A DNA stretch of 64,000 nucleotides, taken from positions 1 through 64,000 of the forward strand of contig NW_025936440.1 of assembly GCF_000764305.2 (NCBI RefSeq), written 5' to 3'. How positions within the stretch are numbered: the stretch's first letter is position 1; the number at the start of each line of letters is the position of its first letter. The notes beneath the pieces are model-generated. The model had not been told where the DNA came from and ran no database searches. It saw only the letters and a list, made by a program, of their open reading frames with translations. Shown here piece by piece: positions 1 to 9,568 of the stretch. The stretch is from Hyalella azteca (lineage: Eukaryota; Arthropoda; Malacostraca; Amphipoda; Hyalellidae). Made by a program: the position numbers and the translations under genes.

Positions 1-159
1 TCACTTTATTCATCAAATCCTATCAACACAAGACGTACCTTACACATCCACGGCGCACACGATACTGAATCCGCTTTATTAGTTTGGACAAGGTCACGTT
101 TAACTCTTTCTAACTCAAAATCACAAATTCGTTATCAGTTCAATCCCCAACAGCAGGAC

Positions 160-879
160 TTACGCTTAATCGTTCGAAATGTAGTTTTGCTAATGCAAAA
201 GTTAAATTTCTAGGTGTTGTGGTAGGTAGAGGCAAGATGAGAGTGGATGAGGAGAAATTGGAGGCCGTTAAAAACTTTCCACGACCCATAGTAAAGAAAG
301 ACATGCGTTCATTCTAAGGATTGATAAACTTTTATAGAAAATTTGCGCCAAACTTAGCCACATATGCAGCACCTTTAAATGATACCTTGAGAAAGTGCTG
401 CCCCGATAAGATTGTCTGGACGGAAGAATTGCAAACAGCGTGTCATGTTTAGAAGGGAACTTCCATTGTACATTCCTACGCCAGGTGCTACATTTGTTGT
501 CCAAACCGATGCCTCGACGTTAGGATTAGGAGCTGTTCTGTGGCAAAGATGTGATGGCGAAGACAAACCAATTTCATGTATTGGTAGAAAGCTGAAAGAC
601 GCCGAGAAGAATTACGCGATAATAGAATTAGAATGTTTAGCTATTAAGTGGGCAATTGAAAAATTTCATGATTATTTATACGGTAGTAAATTTATTGAGC
701 GGAGTGATCACGCTCCATTGATGTGGCTAAATGAGAACAAGTGTCTTACATCTCGTAGAATGCGCTGGGCATTATCATTGCAAAATTACTCATTTGATAT
801 AGAGTATGATAAAGGTAAAGAAAACTTTCTTGCGGATGTTTTCACCAGGTATCCAAGTTCTGGTGAGAACTCTGCTTGA
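160..879 (+). pseudogene. Ty3-type retrotransposon pol 3' part (RT end and RNase H), broken
   Basis: Remnant of a Ty3 polyprotein. Around 160-410 the translation resembles the RT thumb/connection region: LNRSKCSFANAKVKFLGVVV, then a stretch ending FPRPIVKKDMRSF, a stop at about 317, then GLINFYRKFAPNLATYAAPL. A frameshift near 440 leads into an open RNase H frame at 412-879 (154 codons plus stop). Counting from 412, visible RNase H acidic residues are D33 (QTDAS), E72/E74 (IELECLA), D99 (RSDHAPL) and D142 (FLADVFTRYP). The frame closes with TGA at 877-879, which overlaps the start of a polypurine tract and LTR, so no integrase follows. The upstream stop and frameshift make it non-functional. 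Assignment to the Ty3 superfamily is secure; the subfamily is inference. The element continues beyond the left edge of the window. Confidence 0.88.
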
Positions 880-891
880 GAAGGGGGGATG
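878..891 (+). other. Polypurine tract of the Ty3 element
   Basis: The run GAGAAGGGGGGATG lies directly upstream of a TG dinucleotide that opens the LTR. This is the position and composition expected of the plus-strand primer site of an LTR retrotransposon. It overlaps the stop codon of the RNase H frame. Confidence 0.75.
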
Positions 892-1315
892 TGTAGTATT
901 GTAAGCCCATTCCGTACTACTGACAGGCATGCAACCTTTCTTTGAGCCTAGTCATAGAATTAGAAGCACTTCGTCCTGTATGTCCCTGCGAGGTGGTCTG
1001 AGCTACTTAGGCTGCAGAGCACGACTCTAAGATATGAGTTGGACGAGGTTAACTATTGCTTTCTATATTTGTTATTTGTGAAGGTTATATCGTGCTAATA
1101 TAGTCAGATTATTTATTCATTGGTGTTAATTGTAAGTATTGTTCTTCGTCCTCTAGGGCACAGCGGAGTCCTTCTCCTCTCGCGACTCTTCTCATTACGT
1201 CGCTACTCTCATTATTACCCTCAGATAACTCTTATGCGCCTCTCTGCTTAATAGTTAGGATAATTAGACTTGTAAAGATCTTTTGTTTATTGGACCTTGA
1301 GAAAACAATCTCACA
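892..1315 (+). mobile_element. 3' LTR of the Ty3 element
   Basis: The segment begins TGTAGTATTGTAAG after the polypurine tract and ends CAATCTCACA, giving TGT...ACA termini over about 424 bp. At 1316 the sequence changes to block E (GTTATAAAATGCATTC), which in other copies continues from TATTATAGTTAGTA. The retrotransposon therefore inserted into an existing block E, and GTTAG at 1316-1320 is the likely right target-site copy. The 5' LTR lies outside the window, so LTR identity cannot be measured. Confidence 0.7.
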
Positions 1316-3177
1316 GTTAGTTATAAAATGCATTCTCTTGCCACCGATCGAACTCGTATATAGTAAATACTGAGGATGGAGAAAGGAATTCTATGAGTTA
1401 GTATAAAGAGAATTTTTTTATTTACATTTTTGAAATTTTATCTAAACCACGGGGTTATCTAATTAAAGATATATAATCAATCCCAAGCAACGTCTGAACT
1501 CGTATAAAAATGCATGTCAAACCATACCAATATCAATCAAATTATAATTATAATAGATATGATTGGTAGAATAATAATAGTTTGGTATAATAATATAATA
1601 CCAAAATGTCAATCGAACTCGCATAAAAATGGTTGCCGAACTATACAAAAATATGTGCGTGCGGTGCCACTAAGAATTCAATAGACAGGAAGAGACTATA
1701 AAGCGCTACGAGCTTAAATGTTTTGTGTGAAGGTCTTTTCAAAGCTTCATTAAAAAAGCTACTTTGTACGTGATGAAGTTCAACTCAGTTTCTTTGCGTT
1801 TTTGGACGTTCACCAGCGCGTGCGCGCCATTACAACATAAACAAATTTTCCTGCCTTCTTTTGTCACATTTTAGGTGCAGCGTATTCTTATAGGTGCGGT
1901 TCTTATAAGTCTTATCTTATAGGTTCTTATATATTCGTTTTAGGTGCGTATTCATATATGATATATTAAACTGGTCCAATAATATACAGATGTCAACTGA
2001 TGGTAATTATATTGCAGTCTTGCGTAGCGCAACCAATAGCCCGGTTCCAAAATTCTGCAGCCGCGTTCATATAAGTAGTTAGCAGCTTATGGTAAACAAA
2101 ACATTAAGTTTATTGTAAATTTAAACTCATAAAAATCAAACTTACTAGTCTTCCTCCCTGGTGAACGTAAACTCGGATCTTATTAGCATAAACATCCTAG
2201 GGCCTAGACATAACTGAATAAATGTACAGGAATGTATATGTTGTCCTATCAAGGTTAATTAAAATAATACAAACAAATTAGGTCTATTGTAACATTTTAC
2301 TGAGAATTACAATCCAAGATCAGAACTACATTGCGTTTCATTAACATGCATATCACATGGTTAATATTCTTCACAGGATCCAAAGTCGCATACATATACC
2401 AGTGTTACTGAACACGTAAAAACTATCAATAAGTGCCAGACAAAAGTAATCTGTATGACCGCTGTAGAACAAGTTTAGATGACGGAAATAAACGAACTCT
2501 GAATTTTTGGATGCTTGATAAGGGTTTATGTATTAGTTTACGAGAAACCAAATGGCTTCAGCAATCTTAGAAGTGAGAATCTCAGCGAAACAAGGACACG
2601 AGGGTGCGAATTAGAGGGCACGACATTCGAGGGCACGACATTCGAGGGCACGACATTCGAGGGCACGACATTCGAGGGCACGACATTCGAGGGCACGACA
2701 TTTGAGGGCACGACATTCAAGGGCACGACATTCGAGGGCACGACATTCGAGGGCACGACATTCGAGGGCACGACATTCGAGGGCACGACATTCGAGGGCA
2801 CGACATTCGAGGGCACGACATTCGAGGGCACGACATTCGAGGGCACGACATTCGAGGGCACGACCGAGGGCACGACATTCGAGGGCACGACATTCGAGGG
2901 CACGACATTCGAGGGCACGAATAACTTTATATGTAAGAATCTTAACACGAAAATTAAATTGTATACGAAATTTGTATTATGTACAAGAATTTAAATGAAA
3001 AAAATATGTATAGAGCGAGTCAAAGTTACCATAGAAAATAAGATTAAATTAAATCTTTGCGACGTTTATGCGCGGTCGATTATATGATATCGTACCAACA
3101 ATTATTTGCAAGCACTTTGAATCGAACACCTGCAGAGTCTATAAAAGTTACCGGTTAAAGCGATTTTTTATTTATAA
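1316..3177 (+). repeat. Macro-repeat blocks E and F
   Basis: Block E spans about 1316-2010 and ends with the CAGATGTCAACTGATGG motif. Block F follows from about 2011, with the S15 array at 2614-2920 and the string GTATAGAGCGAGTCAAAGTT at about 3008. Close relatives lie at 7451-9125, 32830-34326 and 61136-62935. Block E contains an internal direct repeat of about 40 bp around the phrase AATGCCTGCC. No coding signal was recognised. Confidence 0.8.
2614..2920 (+). repeat. S15 minisatellite, about 20 units
   Basis: Tandem repeat of the 15-bp unit GAGGGCACGACATTC, nearly homogeneous, with one shortened unit near 2863 and isolated substitutions (TTTGAG, TTCAAG). The unit length is a multiple of three and contains no stop on either strand, so all six frames stay open and read as artificial pentapeptide repeats such as EGTTF, RARHS and NVVPS. 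The array sits at a fixed place in block F; other copies have between 2 and about 16 units. Confidence 0.95.
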
Positions 3178-4125
3178 TTGTCAAATAATGTGATATTTGA
3201 AGAAATGGAATTTACTTCAGTTGGAACGTAATTGTTAGTATAAATCTTTAGGCAGCCTTAAAATTCAACTATAGTCCATACGACCCAAACGCCTGCTTGT
3301 CTTTGAATTGTTCATATCATTTGTTGTCCGTGCTTCTTTGACTTTCTCATGAAGAAAAAGCAGGGCCTCGGCTGCGATGACAACACTGTCGAGGCAATAG
3401 GAGGAGGATTTTTCATCGTTTAACAGCCCAGAGAAGAGGTCGGCGATAAGACTGGAGTGATCAGGGTGGGAGCCTGATGGCTTCGGAACACACAACGTCT
3501 GGTCAAGTGTTCAATTGTTAAACTCTGCCTCCACGGATTCATGATGAGCCTCTAAGTCTCCTCTACACCTGCCGGTCCGGGATCTGTGACTTCTGCGCCC
3601 TGTACCCTGAGCCTACTGCCCTACCAACCATCGGAGCTTGTCCCACTGACCATGCGCTGTAAGTCCGGCAACTTGAAATGCGCAATTTATTGTCAAGGAC
3701 GGTGTTTGGGTCTAGGGATCTTTAGCCGCTTCACGGCCTTGACTTACAATAAAGATGAAGAGCCGATGAAATTGATAAAATTGATAAAAACTGATTTAGA
3801 AAGGATTTAAATAGATTTATATATTTGATGAAACGATTAATTTCATAGATTTGTGCGCGTGTTAAACCATGCCCCGATATTGCACGTACACAATGATTAT
3901 CATCATCGTTAAGTGCCTAATTGATTAATTTCGTTTGGAAGGTGGCGCGGGAACTTCGTCCCAGACGTCATCCACCTACGATCCATCGATCGGCTGTTTC
4001 ATTGAACGAAAGTTGGCGGGATTTGCGCATCGTCAAAACCGTCCGCGGGTTTTGATTCTCTATACGGATATATTAAACATCATATATTTGAGACTGTTAT
4101 TTTGATTTTCCCGCCATAATATTTT
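3178..4125. other. Private insertion in block F, possible captured exon
   Basis: About 950 bp found nowhere else in the window interrupt block F between TTTATTTATAAT and AATAATACTGACG. The uninterrupted form TTTATTTATAATACTGACG occurs at about 9103, so ATAAT is a possible 5-bp target duplication. The segment is more GC-rich than its surroundings. The minus strand has an open stretch at 3265-3495 (76 codons, TTG at its edge, no ATG) containing LFSGLLNDEKSSSYCLDSVV, with an AATAAA-like signal about 90 bp beyond its stop. The plus strand has another open stretch at 3586-3810. I recognise neither. A retrocopied or captured 3' exon is possible, but no splice sites or homology establish it. Confidence 0.5.
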
Positions 4126-4375
4126 CGTTAATAATACTGACGAATTGCGTTAAAAGTTCAGGACTGCGAAGTTTTCCATGCACTACCGGCATGCATCTTC
4201 GGCAGACATGGCATTCTTTCATTGTTTAATAGTTCCATAGGTCCATTATAAACTTATTAAAGTATTGCGCAGCTGTGACGCTATCGTGGATGCCTGGGTT
4301 GCCCGAAGGCAGCGTGTTTTGTTGGTGACGCGTTCGTGCTGCGAGTGTAACGCAGGTGGAGTCATGTGATACATG
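4126..4375 (+). repeat. Block H fragment (LTR-like)
   Basis: Matches the first half of the block H copy at 9126-9568, including GACGCTATCGTGGATGCC and GTGACGCGTTCGTGCTGCG. It is cut off at GTCATGTG, where block J begins. The same cut occurs at 42665, and in inverted copies near 20524, 31980 and 60430, so the H/J junction was replicated together. Confidence 0.75.
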
Positions 4376-5159
4376 AAACTGGTAAACTGGTCCAATAATA
4401 TACAGATGTCAACTGATGGAATTTTGTACCATAATAATAAATGCTCTGGGATTTTTTCTCTGTGAAAATTATTTTGCTCCAGGAAATTTTTTTGCTCTAG
4501 GATTCTTTGTTTTCTCTAGGAGAAGATTTTTCCTAGGATTTTTTTTTACTGTAGGACAATTTTTTTCCTCAATCAAAAGTTTTGCTTGTGCTCTATGAAA
4601 ATTTTCTCTTGCCGAACCGTGTTAAGTGCGTTCCATTTTATTGACCATCTGGAAATACTCTATATTTTTTATAAAGAACATTTCCCCCTCTAGAAATATA
4701 TTAATAAACTCTGCTTGTTACAATTGCCTCTGACATTACCGCCCTGGATGTTGTTGTCTCGGTCTTAATTGTTTTAATAAATTATAATTAATTAGGCATT
4801 TCAATATAATTAATTTCATCACTTTTATCGCCAGTCTCACGTCGGTGACTTGAATTTGTCAATTTGAAGACTTTCAACTGCTGGTTTTTAATGTTGATTA
4901 TAAACCTGATTATGTAAGTGTGTTTAAATGCATATTTGGTTAAAATTAATAAAATATTCTGCTTAATCCTTTCCAGTGTTTTTTTGTATTATTTAATTTT
5001 CATGTTCATTGCAGATGCTTCATGATGTTCAGGTAGGTTTAGCATTACGTATAATTATAGGCAATATTGTATAATATAGTCTACGGACGATATCAGCTTC
5101 TGGAAGGAATAACATTGCGTACAATTGAGGACTATGTTGTATAATATTGTCTATATTGA
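4376..5159 (+). repeat. Blocks J and K
   Basis: Block J (about 4376-4620) starts with the CAGATGTCAACTGATGG motif and continues as degenerate AT-rich units of the form GCTCTAGGATTTTTTT, in about seven imperfect copies. Block K (about 4620-5159) is non-repetitive. The same pair occurs at 42666-43430, and inverted at 19741-20530, 31179-31990 and 59601-60430. A 60-codon open frame over 4416-4598 is a by-product of the AT-rich units. Confidence 0.75.
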
Positions 5160-5500
5160 CATTTCTTCTCGCTTCGAATCACCGACATGTGGAACAGCCT
5201 CCCCGATGACATCGTTGGCCCTCCAAGTATGAACGCGTTCAAGAACGGACTAGATAAAACAATGGAAAAATATATGTTCAGATTTGAAATGCCTAGCTCC
5301 TTATCGAACCCGGTGGAAGTCTAGTAGCTACTTCAAACTATCGCCAGTCATGAAAAGATCCGGTCAAATGACACGAGTTTAGATCTATGAACAAGGCACG
5401 AAAAGGAAAAGAATCGGCGACAGGCCACATCAGGCCTACACTTTAGCGCCGACATCACTATGTTATGCTACAATTATCCAGTGGTCTCAAATATTCACTA
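5160..5500 (+). mobile_element. LINE 3' fragment (end of RT and 3' UTR)
   Basis: From 5160 the translation reads FFSLRITDMWNSLPDDIVG and ends EV at a TAG at 5322-5324, matching the C-terminus of the LINE protein at 36613-37296. The 3' UTR follows and contains AATCGGCGACAGGCC, a string also present at the 3' end of the SINE family here. The rest of the LINE is missing. The fragment was copied with its flanks: inverted relatives lie at 30881-31178 and 59291-59600. Confidence 0.8.
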
Positions 5501-6684
5501 TTCGTCGGTTTATAAAAATAAATTTCACTATGCTAAAAAATTTCTTCACTGTCTGGCAAAAATTTTCAATGTCGCTGAAATTGTTAGCCATTATCAATAT
5601 TTAATTGAGACAATATATTTATTACGCAAACGATTGATTTGGTTACGTCAATAAATAAATTTAATTTAACATTTCATCTTCCTATTGCTTCTAGTCACAG
5701 CAAAATCTACCATTTTTTGGAATATGATGTCATCTAATTTAATAAAAAATGTCCTCACCCTGGGTTTATAGAATTTATTTAATTAACGTAAATTAAGAAG
5801 CATAACAAGAAGCAACAGTTAAAATATGAACTAGCAACTTGTCGTCCTAGAATCTCCATCACTTAACAGGTTATATATTTTTTTCGAGGCGTTTAAAATA
5901 ACAGTAACTCAATATAACATATAGTTACTCAAATAAACTCAATATAACATTTTTCATACACACAGATATGACATAAGTGAAATAAGTGCATGGCCACGAA
6001 ATATCAATGCACTTCACTCATCTTTCATACGAATCGATGATTATCACAAAATAGACAAGTTCGCCCGGATAAATGAAAACAGAAAACAACGAGAATGGGA
6101 AACTAACTTATAAGAAGTGAAGTTAAAGAGAAGTGTTGTAAAAAGTATCCCGTACGTGAGGTTGCTTAACGTTTGCTTAATGTCAGTTTTCGTGCACGGT
6201 GCCACTACATATTTTGTTTTATATCGCAATACCAATATAAAATTGGTCAATTATAACATACTGAGCGTGCAAGACGGTTAAGAGAACCTGCTTGAGTTCT
6301 GAATGAGCCAATTCTGGACAGTTTCTGTAACCGTACAGCATAGGGCTCCATCATTGTACATGGACAACGTCACTGTAAACTATCATCGTAATGTGTCATC
6401 AGTTGCCTGTGGCCTCAAAACCCTATCAAAACTATCAAGCCTCTACCGCAGTACGTCACTTTCCGGGAACATAACTTTCAACTTAAATTATACGTAAACT
6501 TTTGAGCGTATTAACCTGAAGACGTTTGTACGCAACAGAGAACATATTAATGTTGTACGTGGCGGCAACCATCAGTGCAAGTCATTTTGCGCTCACTAGA
6601 ACGTATCCTTTTTGGGGAGGAGGCTTGTGACACTATTGCTCCGGTTACCAATATTATATTATTATTATATTATTATATTATATT
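5501..6684 (+). repeat. Blocks G, A and start of B
   Basis: G spans about 5501-5665, A about 5666-6255 and B from 6256. B carries CTGGACAGTTTCTGTAACCG and GTGGCCTGTGGCCTCAAA and has no SINE, so this is the SINE-less subfamily. Together with 4376-5500 this is an inverted counterpart of 29920-31990 and 58365-60460. No genes were seen. Confidence 0.75.
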
Positions 6685-6725
6685 AGTAATATGAGTGATT
6701 ATTGCTAATAATCACTCATATTACT
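6685..6725. repeat. Perfect 18-bp inverted repeat in an AT-rich part of block B
   Basis: Arms AGTAATATGAGTGATTAT (6685-6702) and ATAATCACTCATATTACT (6708-6725) are exact reverse complements around the 5-bp centre TGCTA. The segment follows a run of ATT repeats. The homologous places at about 29030, 48310 and 58160 hold different AT-rich partial palindromes, so this spot is structurally unstable. Confidence 0.85.
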
Positions 6726-7120
6726 GCTAATATTGCTTCGGTTACTCATGTCAGGCGGTAGAGGGTAAAACGATCACTTGTAACCTCCTGTCATCATCTC
6801 TAACGTCACCGTCAGCTGGGTACCGCACGTCTGACGTCGACGATGAATGAACGTCTGACGTCGACGATAAAGAATACCGGAGACCATCGTAGAATATAAT
6901 TTACTCTGAATTATGTAAAAATAATTCATAATAAACGAAGACATTAGAGCCATAATTTGTTTTCGAATGGAAAATCAGTAATCAAAATTCATGCAAACAA
7001 TCAAAAACATATATATGGATAGAGACGAAATGTATTTAAAGTTCATCGACTAATATCTACATTAGTCATCCCTAAAAACGCGCCATGTCATCAGTATTCA
7101 TGTACCTATGTCGGCGGACC
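6726..7120 (+). repeat. End of block B, single S31 unit and block C
   Basis: An S31 unit lies at about 6807-6842, followed by a partial second copy of its end (CGTCTGACGTCGACGAT). Most of the first part of block C, including GAGAGGCTTGCATAGTGAAG, is deleted here. C resumes around 6885 and ends at CCTATGTCGGCGGACC before the variable segment. Confidence 0.7.
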
Positions 7121-7190
7121 TGCCCCAGATTTTAGAGATTATTTCATGTTAAAAATATACCTGTAAATAAATTTTGAAAGCCGAAAGGCC
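7121..7190 (+). other. HV segment and D hairpin, copy 1
   Basis: Variable sequence at about 7121-7178 lies between the conserved end of block C and start of block D. The hairpin here is GCC-GAAA-GGC (3 bp), weaker than in most copies. Confidence 0.6.
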
Positions 7191-8140
7191 CATGGAGCTT
7201 ATGCGAAAAGTTTGAGAGATTGTATAACTTGCGAGTGCTACTGTGCCAGTCGCAGCTCGGCCAACTGCTTTTCATTACCAGCATATTGTTAATTCGTTGA
7301 AATCTGCGCGTATGCGACAACCTCCTGAGAAGAATAGAGGAGTAAAGGCAGGTTAATGACCGTTCCCTGTGCAAGTTAGTGCCATTGTTAGTAAGTTAGT
7401 GTTCCATGTGTAAGTGTTGTCATTTGGTGCGTAAGTTAAAGAATAGCTTTCCCTTCAATAAACATTTTATAATTTCTTTCCTGTCGATGGAATTATCAAG
7501 TTCAAGTTATTGTCGAGTAGGGGAATAAAATGCATTCTCATGTCACCGATAAAATACTGAAGATATAGAAAGGAGGAGTGAATGGCAGTTCTATGTGTTA
7601 GTATAAAGAGGTCTTTCTTTTATGAACATTTCTGAAATTTTATTCAAACAGCGGGATTTTCTAATTAAAGATTATAATCAATCCCAAGCAACGTCTGAAC
7701 TTGATATGAAAATGCCTGCCGAACTATACCAAAATATTAGCGTGCGGTGCCACTAAGAATTTAATAGACAGGAAGAGACTATAAAGCGCTACGAGCTTAA
7801 ATGTTTTGTGTGAAGGTCTTTTCAAAGCTTCATTAAAAAAAGCTACTTTGTACGTGATGAAGTTCAAGTCAGTTTCTTTGCGTTTTTGGACGTTCACCAG
7901 CGAGTGCGTGCCATTACAACATAAACAAATTTTCCTGCCTTCTTTTGTCACATTTTAGGTGCAACGTATTCTTATAGGTGCGGTTCTTATAGATATTATC
8001 TTATAGGTTCTTATATATTCGTTAGGTGCGTAGTCTTATATTATATATTAAACTGGTCCAATAATATACAGATGTCAACTGATGGTAATTATATTGCAGT
8101 CATGCGTAGCGCAACCTAATAGCCCGGTTCCAAAATTCTG
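7191..8140 (+). repeat. Blocks D and E
   Basis: D spans about 7191-7450 and E 7451-8100. In this copy E has lost the DNA between its two internal direct repeats: the text passes straight from TCTGAACTTGATATGAAAA to GAACTATACCAAAAT at 7694-7735. On the minus strand 7724-7951 is open for 75 codons from a GTG and contains CLCCNGTHSLVN. The same frame is broken in several sister copies by a 6-A versus 7-A run, so I do not call it a gene. Confidence 0.75.
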
Positions 8141-9125
8141 CAGCCGCGTCTAAAATTATTTACAAGCTTTTGGCGAGCAAAACATTAAGTAAATTGTGAA
8201 TACAAGCTTATATTAATCAAATTTACCAACCATTCTCCCTGAAGAACGAAGTCTCGGATCTTATTTAGCATAAGCACCCTAGACATTACTGATTATATGT
8301 ACTAGAATTTATTATTATTCCTAACAAGGTTAAATAAAATAATTATAAAAACAAATTAGGCCTATTATAACATAATTCTATGAATTACAATCTAAGATCA
8401 GAACTATATTGCATTATATTAACAAGTTCTTACTAAATTGAAAATCCTTAAATAGATCAGAAGTCTCATACATATACCAGTGCTACTGAACACGATAAAA
8501 CTCTTAATAAGTGCCAGACATAAGTAATCTGCATAACCTTCTATAGTATAAGTTTAGATGACTGAAATAAACGAACTCTGAATTTTTGGAAGCGTGATAA
8601 GGGTTTATGTATTAGTTAACGAGAAACCTACTGGCTTCTAGAAGCATTTTTGAAGCTGGAAGAAGCATAACAATCTTATAAGTGAGAATATCTGCGAAGC
8701 AAGGACACGGGGGTGCGAATTAGAGGGCACGACATTCGAGGGCACGACATTCGAGGGCACGACATTCGAGGGCACGACATTCGAGGGCACGACATTCGAG
8801 GGCACGACATTCAAGGGCGCGACATTCGAGGGCACGACATTCGAGAGCACGAGTAACTTTATATATAAGAATCTCAACAAGAAAATTAAATTGTATACGA
8901 AATTTGTATTATGTACAAGAATTTAAATGAAAAAAAATAAGTATAGAGCGAGTCAAAGTTACCACAGAAAATAAGATTAAATAAAATCTTTGCGACGTTT
9001 TTTCACGATCGATTATATGAAATCGTACCAACAATTATTTGCAAGCACTTTGAATCGAAAATTTGCAGAGTCTATAAAAGTTACCGATTATATTGATTTC
9101 TTATTTATAATACTGACGAATTGCG
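8141..9125 (+). repeat. Block F with S15 array at 8723-8851
   Basis: Block F with about eight and a half S15 units at 8723-8851 (GAGGGCACGACATTC, some units with GCGC or GAGAG variants). An adjacent 35-bp stretch at about 8636-8670 repeats the AAGAAGCAT phrase. F ends at TAATACTGACGAATTGCG, where block H follows without interruption. Confidence 0.8.
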
Positions 9126-9568
9126 TTAAAAATTCAGGACTGCGAAGTTTTCCATGAACTACCGGCATGCATCTTCGGCAAACATGACATTCTTTCATTG
9201 TTTAATTGATCCATAGGTCCATTATAAACTTATAAGAGTATTGTACAGTTGTGACGCTACCGTGGATGCCTGGGCCCGATTAAGGCAGCGTGTTTTGTTG
9301 GTGACGCGTTCGTGCTGCGAGTGTAACGCGGGTGGTCATGTGGAATGGACTGGCTTGCCTAAATGTCCTTGAGACGGTCACGCTGTACACGGCAAAACTT
9401 CTTCCTTCAATGTTGCGTCACTTACACGACAACACTTTCAATGGATTATTATTTTGATAAATGAATAAGCACTGATTATATTCGAAGTACAATATATAAG
9501 CTGATGAGGGGGGTTTACTCAGTTAAGTAGAGTTAGTCTGTTCAATAAATTTATCCAGGCTCGCAACA
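9126..9568 (+). mobile_element. Block H, LTR-like element
   Basis: The longest plus-strand copy of H. Its second part runs from TGTGACGCTACCGTGG (about 9251) to GGCTCGCAACA (9568), with TGT/ACA termini, a TATATAAG string at 9493 and AATAAA at about 9544, as expected for an LTR of about 320 bp. An inverted copy of the same length lies at 55332-55655. I see no convincing primer-binding site after it and no retroviral-type protein, so solo-LTR origin is inference. The block also includes about 130 bp upstream of the TGT. Confidence 0.5.

Noticed and set aside
2515..2998. Long repeat proteins on both strands over S15
   Set aside because: The frames exist only because the 15-bp unit has no stop in any frame; there is no other coding sign.
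6640..6730. Replication origin or centromere at the AT-rich palindrome
   Set aside because: AT richness and a palindrome alone do not support either function.
7144..7374. Recurring minus-strand frame in block D with HTRRFQRINNLLAMKSSW
   Set aside because: Frameshifted in several copies (for example 12883-13086), runs into the unrelated HV sequence, and has no recognisable domain.
9495..9525. CTGATGAGGGGGG in block H as a hammerhead core
   Set aside because: No stem II partner followed by GAAA; the string is explained as part of the LTR-like sequence.
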